DNA of 64,000 nucleotides from Chloroflexota bacterium (lineage in GTDB: Bacteria > Chloroflexota > Anaerolineae > Anaerolineales > Villigracilaceae). The notes below the pieces were generated by a model. The model searched no databases and was not told the origin of the DNA. It saw only the letters and a program-made list of their open reading frames with translations. The DNA is taken from assembly GCA_021824575.1 (NCBI GenBank), contig JAKAKJ010000080.1:1-64000 (forward strand), in the 5' to 3' direction. This document shows positions 60,903 through 64,000 of the stretch, piece after piece (the first letter of the stretch is position 1; each line of letters starts with the position of its first letter). The translations under genes and the position numbers were made by a program.

Positions 60903-62642
60903 CTACCTCGCCCCTCTTCTCCCGAACTGACGCTCCAACATATCCACGGACAAATGAATCATCGTCGGCCTGCCATGCGGACAGGTGCGCGGCGAGTCGC
61001 AATTCTCCAAATCGGTCAGCAAAGCGCGCTGTTCATCGGGCAATAACGTCTGCCCGCCTTTGACCGCCATCCGCTTGCAGACGCGCGCCGCCAGTTTCTT
61101 TTCTATTTCATTTTGTAACGGCGCTTCATCTTCTTCAAAGTCTTCGACGATGGCGCGCAGCGCGGCGGATGGATCGCTGCCCGCGAATAAATTCGGCACG
61201 GCGCGCACGCGGAAAGAATTCGAGCCGAAGTCCTCCACGTCAAAGCCGAAATGTGTCAGAACGGCTAATTGCTCGTTCAATAATTTTGCACTTGCAGGAG
61301 GCAATTGCACAACAGCCGGAGTTAATAAAGATTGCGATGGAATTTTCCGCATGTCATGCTGCGCCATCAATTTCTCGAACAAAATTCGCTCATGCGCGGC
61401 GTGTTGGTCAATCAAATAGAGTCCATCCGGGCCTTCGGCTACAAGATACGTCGCACCGATTTGGCCGATGAGTCGAAGCAAAGGAACGCGATTGGAAATC
61501 GGGAGTCGGGAGTCGGAAGTCGGAAGCGGTTGACTCTCGTCTCCCGTCTCTCGACTCTCGACTGCTTCATCATGAGCTATCGTCCAATCAATCCCAACCT
61601 GCTGTGACGATTCCGCGCGCGTGCCCCACAATGATGGTGCAACCGCCGGAACCGGCGCGTACGCTAAAAGTCCGCGGCGAACCGCACGTTGGACAAATCC
61701 AAAGATGCGGTCTTGATTCCGGAATCGAACTTCGGCTTTCGCCGGATGAACGTTCACATCCACTTCCTCCGGCGCAATCTCGATGAACACCGCGCCCATC
61801 GGATAACGCCCGACCATCAGCAGTGTGTGATACGCCTGAATGAATGCGGTGGTCAGCGGCGTATCCTGCACCCAGCGGCCATTGACGAAGAATGTGATGT
61901 CCTTGCGATTCGATCGCGTCAGCGCGGTGGGACTGACATAACCCGACAACTTGATTCCTTCTTCGTCAGAATTGATTTCCAACAATTGCTTCGCGACCTC
62001 AACGCCATACAACGCGGCCAAAATCGCGCGGCGGTCGCCATCGCCTGATGTTTGCAGTGTGACATTTGTGTCTTCAGATAATTTGAATCGAACATCTGGA
62101 TACGCCAGTGCGTAACGCGTCAACAATGAATCAATGGCGCGGCGCTCAGTGACATCCGTTTTCAAAAATTTCAAACGCGCCGGGACGTTGTAAAACAGAT
62201 CTTCGACGCGCACGACGGTTCCGGCTGGCGCGCCAATCGCTTCGACTTTTCCTTCGCGTCCGCCCTCAACTTTGATGCGCGCGCCCGCCTTCGACTTTGC
62301 AATTTTCGATGTGACGACCATGCGCGAGACCGAACCCATCGAAGCCAGCGCCTCGCCGCGAAATCCAAGTGTGGAGATGTGAAAAAGATCATCCGCTTTC
62401 GACAACTTCGATGTGGCATGACGCGAAATCGCCAGCGCCAGTTCATCTGATGCAATGCCGCTGCCATCATCTGCGACTTCAATGAGTTTGCGTCCGGCCT
62501 CGGCAATCGAAACGGTGATGCTTTTTGCACCGGCATCCAACGCGTTCTCGACGAGTTCTTTCACCACCGAGGCGGGCCGTTCGATCACCTCACCCGCGGC
62601 GATCTGCGATGCAACTTCGGATGACAAAAGTCGAATGGGCAT
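60903..62642 (-). CDS. mutL: DNA mismatch repair endonuclease MutL
   Basis: 579 residues. N-terminal GHKL ATPase with IAAGEVIERPASVVKELVENALDAGA, DDGSGI, STLGFRGEALASM; the C-terminal endonuclease motif DQHAAHERILFE and CPHGRP zinc region. So it is a nicking MutL as in most bacteria lacking MutH. An unusual linker at about 360-390, from 61490-61564, is made of heptamer repeats. TATAAT stands six bases before the ATG at 62642 with no ribosome binding site, a leaderless arrangement. No MutS in the window. Confidence 0.96.
   Translation of the reverse strand: MPIRLLSSEVASQIAAGEVIERPASVVKELVENALDAGAKSITVSIAEAGRKLIEVADDGSGIASDELALAISRHATSKLSKADDLFHISTLGFRGEALASMGSVSRMVVTSKIAKSKAGARIKVEGGREGKVEAIGAPAGTVVRVEDLFYNVPARLKFLKTDVTERRAIDSLLTRYALAYPDVRFKLSEDTNVTLQTSGDGDRRAILAALYGVEVAKQLLEINSDEEGIKLSGYVSPTALTRSNRKDITFFVNGRWVQDTPLTTAFIQAYHTLLMVGRYPMGAVFIEIAPEEVDVNVHPAKAEVRFRNQDRIFGFVQRAVRRGLLAYAPVPAVAPSLWGTRAESSQQVGIDWTIAHDEAVESRETGDESQPLPTSDSRLPISNRVPLLRLIGQIGATYLVAEGPDGLYLIDQHAAHERILFEKLMAQHDMRKIPSQSLLTPAVVQLPPASAKLLNEQLAVLTHFGFDVEDFGSNSFRVRAVPNLFAGSDPSAALRAIVEDFEEDEAPLQNEIEKKLAARVCKRMAVKGGQTLLPDEQRALLTDLENCDSPRTCPHGRPTMIHLSVDMLERQFGRRGAR
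61490..61564. repeat. Heptamer-repeat element inside mutL linker
   Basis: On the plus strand four GGGAGTC/GGAAGTC-type heptamers are followed by complementary-looking GACTCTC/GTCTCCC-type heptamers, a loose inverted repeat of 75 bases. It stays in frame, encoding a Ser/Asp/Glu-rich piece between the two MutL domains. Confidence 0.65.
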
Positions 62643-62648
62643 GGCTCG

Positions 62649-62654
62649 ATTATA
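62649..62654 (-). promoter_or_regulatory. Candidate -10 box of leaderless mutL
   Basis: TATAAT on the minus strand, six bases before the mutL ATG. No ribosome binding site. The composite repeat at 62666-62792 starts directly upstream. Confidence 0.55.
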
Positions 62655-62665
62655 GCGGGAATAAT

Positions 62666-62792
62666 GTCATTGCGAGTCGCGTTTTTTGCGGCGAAGCAAT
62701 CTCCTGTTCTGCGCGAAGATTGCCACGTCAGCCTTGGTCTCGATACACCAGAAGAACATTGGCTACTCGACCACCGGCCTCCTCGCAACGAC
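62666..62792. repeat. Composite nested repeat between divergent mutL and HAD genes
   Basis: Outer ends GTCATTGCGAG and CTCGCAACGAC (one mismatch) match the element at 52802-52895, with GCGAAGCAATCTCC inside. Within it, GGTCTCGATAC (62736) to CTACTCGACC (62772) is a unit of the family at 31294 and 45999. So one repeat seems inserted in another. It fills nearly the whole intergenic region. Confidence 0.8.
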
Positions 62793-62798
62793 ATGACT

Positions 62799-62804
62799 TA
62801 TAAT
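62799..62804 (+). promoter_or_regulatory. Candidate -10 box of leaderless HAD gene
   Basis: TATAAT ends six bases before the ATG at 62811, just outside the composite repeat. No ribosome binding site lies between. Confidence 0.55.
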
Positions 62805-62810
62805 AACCAA

Positions 62811-63476
62811 ATGCGTTTTACAACCATCTTTTTCGATCTCGACGATACACTCTATCCTGCGTCCTGCGGTTTGTGGCCCACGCTCAAGGAGCGCATGAGC
62901 CGCTACATGATCGAGCGCATGAACATCCCCGCCGCGGACGTGCCGCGTCTGCGTGAAAAATTTTTCCTTGAATACGGCACGACGCTGCGCGGACTTCAGG
63001 CTTCTTACAAAATGGATGTGCGGGATTATCTGGCGTATGTTCATAACGTGAATCTGGCAGATTACATTCATCCCGATCCGATTCAGCAATCGGTGCTCGC
63101 TTCGCTCCGGACCCGGAACCTGATCTTCACCAACGCGGATGTGCCCCACGCCCAACGCGTCCTCCGCCAACTGCAAATCGAAAAATATTTCGCGGACATC
63201 ATTGATGTCAACCGCATGGAGCCGTACTGCAAGCCCAGCCCCGAAGCGTTTACCATCGCCATGAAAGCCGCGGGCGAGGATGATCCGTCGAAGTGTGTGA
63301 TGATTGACGACTTGCCGCGCACAACACACGCCGCGAAAGATTTGGGCCTGTACTCGCTTCTATATGGTTTTGAAGTACCGAGTCGTTACGGTGAGTCCGC
63401 CCTGAGTCCGGATTTCGATGCGGCATTCAGCGATTGGCGCGAATTGCCAGGTTTGCTGAATGGGAGTCATCCATGA
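62811..63476 (+). CDS. HAD-superfamily pyrimidine-5'-nucleotidase-like hydrolase
   Basis: 221 residues. HAD motif I IFFDLDDTLY (nucleophile Asp, acid/base Asp), motif II NLIFTNAD, motif III Lys in CKPSPEAF, motif IV MIDDLPR. The N-terminal cap pattern (GLWPTLKERMSRYMIERMNI) matches the SDT1/pyrimidine 5'-nucleotidase branch that dephosphorylates UMP or related nucleotides. Cytosolic. The start at 62811 follows a TATAAT by six bases; the earlier frame start runs through a repeat and was rejected. Confidence 0.88.
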   Translation: MRFTTIFFDLDDTLYPASCGLWPTLKERMSRYMIERMNIPAADVPRLREKFFLEYGTTLRGLQASYKMDVRDYLAYVHNVNLADYIHPDPIQQSVLASLRTRNLIFTNADVPHAQRVLRQLQIEKYFADIIDVNRMEPYCKPSPEAFTIAMKAAGEDDPSKCVMIDDLPRTTHAAKDLGLYSLLYGFEVPSRYGESALSPDFDAAFSDWRELPGLLNGSHP

Positions 63477-63661
63477 ATTCAACGGCTGTTCTCATCATTG
63501 CGCTGATCCTGGTGATTGTCATCATCGCGGGCAACACCATGATCGCGGTGGCATTCTTACGCGGGCGAAAAGACAATTTCAAGAATCTGAACACGCGCGA
63601 TCAAGATGCCATGGACGAACTTCACCGCCGCGTCGAAGAGCTTTCGCACAAAAAAGACTAA
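63473..63661 (+). CDS. Small single-pass membrane protein
   Basis: 62 residues. A hydrophobic helix (about 4-30) is followed by a charged, helical cytoplasmic tail (FLRGRKDNFKNLNTRDQDAMDELHRRVEELSHKKD, in part), likely a coiled coil. It overlaps the HAD gene by four bases (ATGA), so translation is coupled. No family known. Function unknown. Confidence 0.7.
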   Translation: MNSTAVLIIALILVIVIIAGNTMIAVAFLRGRKDNFKNLNTRDQDAMDELHRRVEELSHKKD

Positions 63662-63810
63662 AGACTCATGAAGCAATGCGCTGGAGAGCGCATTCTGCCA
63701 CTGAGATAAATCCTACATAGTTTTTACAACTCTTATACACAGGTTTCATTGTCCTTTAATCCCGTAATGGTATTCTGACACAAGTTTTACAGTGATCCCA
63801 GGAGGCATCC

Positions 63811-64000
63811 GTGAATAAAATTTTAAAAGGCATTCTCTTTGGCCTGATTGGACTGGCGTTATTATTAGGCGGTTTCTCCGGCGGCTTTATTGTGGGTCAT
63901 GCGCTGCCCTTTAGCAATTTTAACTTCCTGCCAAACGCACAATTGCCGGGTAGTGTTCCGCCAACCACATCGCCAGAGACGCAGGCGGCCACACCGCAAA
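63811..64000 (+). CDS. N-terminal fragment of an exported, membrane-anchored protein
   Basis: Open to the window edge, 63 codons seen. A GTG start at 63811 follows AGGAGG. The N-terminus has one long hydrophobic segment (about 7-30, GILFGLIGLALLLGGFSGG), then a Pro/Thr/Ala-rich linker. Such N-termini occur in processing peptidases of family S41 in related bacteria, but the domain lies beyond the window, so the family is open. Confidence 0.6.
   Translation, partial: MNKILKGILFGLIGLALLLGGFSGGFIVGHALPFSNFNFLPNAQLPGSVPPTTSPETQAATPQ

Noticed and set aside
61490-61564. CRISPR or tandem-repeat locus outside genes
   Set aside because: The heptamers lie inside the open mutL frame and have no spacers.

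Overview
The window reads as a chromosomal segment of an uncultured-type Chloroflexota bacterium, most likely class Anaerolineae (inference from gene content and style; no rRNA or marker set is present to prove it). Supporting traits are GAF-type histidine kinases, ClpC, RuvA/RuvC/YebC, MutL with an endonuclease motif, many secreted or lipid-anchored proteins with Pro/Thr-rich linkers just after the membrane anchor, several TATAAT boxes six or seven bases before the start codon (leaderless genes), and abundant interspersed palindromic repeats. Genes lie on both strands in short units. No phage, plasmid or CRISPR structure is seen.

Layout. 1-9.8 kb: an edge-truncated secreted protein, M20 peptidase, PfkB kinase, a GAF histidine kinase divergent from myo-inositol-phosphate synthase, a deacetylase-like lipoprotein, HIT protein, LysM protein, an SDR-type threonine dehydrogenase candidate and a lipoprotein. 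9.8-11.7 kb: an N4-cytosine-type DNA methyltransferase followed by an unrecognised protein with a PD-(D/E)XK-like motif, a candidate restriction-modification pair. 11.7-24.4 kb: C39-like peptidase, winged-helix regulator, formylglycine-generating-enzyme-like lipoprotein, M6-like metalloprotease, ClpC, GNAT, holin-IV-like membrane protein, P1 peptidase, AI-2E-family transporter, FHA protein. 24.4-29.9 kb: LipB, a DprE1/DprE2-like oxidase-reductase pair, a GAF-GGDEF cyclase and a lipid kinase. 30-39.3 kb: a helicase-associated-domain protein, Kbl, a CDF transporter, an ABC-F ATPase, a REP-associated tyrosine transposase (RAYT) and ProC. Three of these ORFs (helicase-associated, ABC-F and the RAYT) contain in-frame palindromes of one AGGGGCG family. 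39.4-48.8 kb: tandem phosphodiester-glycosidase-like proteins, the yebC-ruvC-orf-ruvA cluster, DegV, a small alarmone-hydrolase-like HD protein, a GNAT-like protein and an MFS transporter. 48.8-56.2 kb: SbcD, an S23-type four-helix protein framed by inverted octamer arrays, a second C39-like peptidase, lysoplasmalogenase, DnaK, a lipoprotein and tmRNA with readable tag ANNTSYAAMPLAA. 56.2-64 kb: an overlapping receiver/MinD - Sir2 - histidine kinase operon, an AT-richer polytopic membrane protein, MutL, a HAD phosphatase with a small coupled membrane protein, and an edge-truncated secreted protein.

Functional links. Threonine dehydrogenase (7.9 kb) and Kbl (32.1 kb) would together turn threonine into glycine and acetyl-CoA. 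Inositol-phosphate synthase and the DprE1/DprE2-like pair hint at an inositol- and pentofuranose-containing envelope, the latter familiar from mycobacteria. RuvA/RuvC, MutL and SbcD are repair functions. The most distinctive features are the repeat families inside and between genes together with one RAYT, the candidate methyltransferase/nuclease pair and the sirtuin-containing signalling operon.
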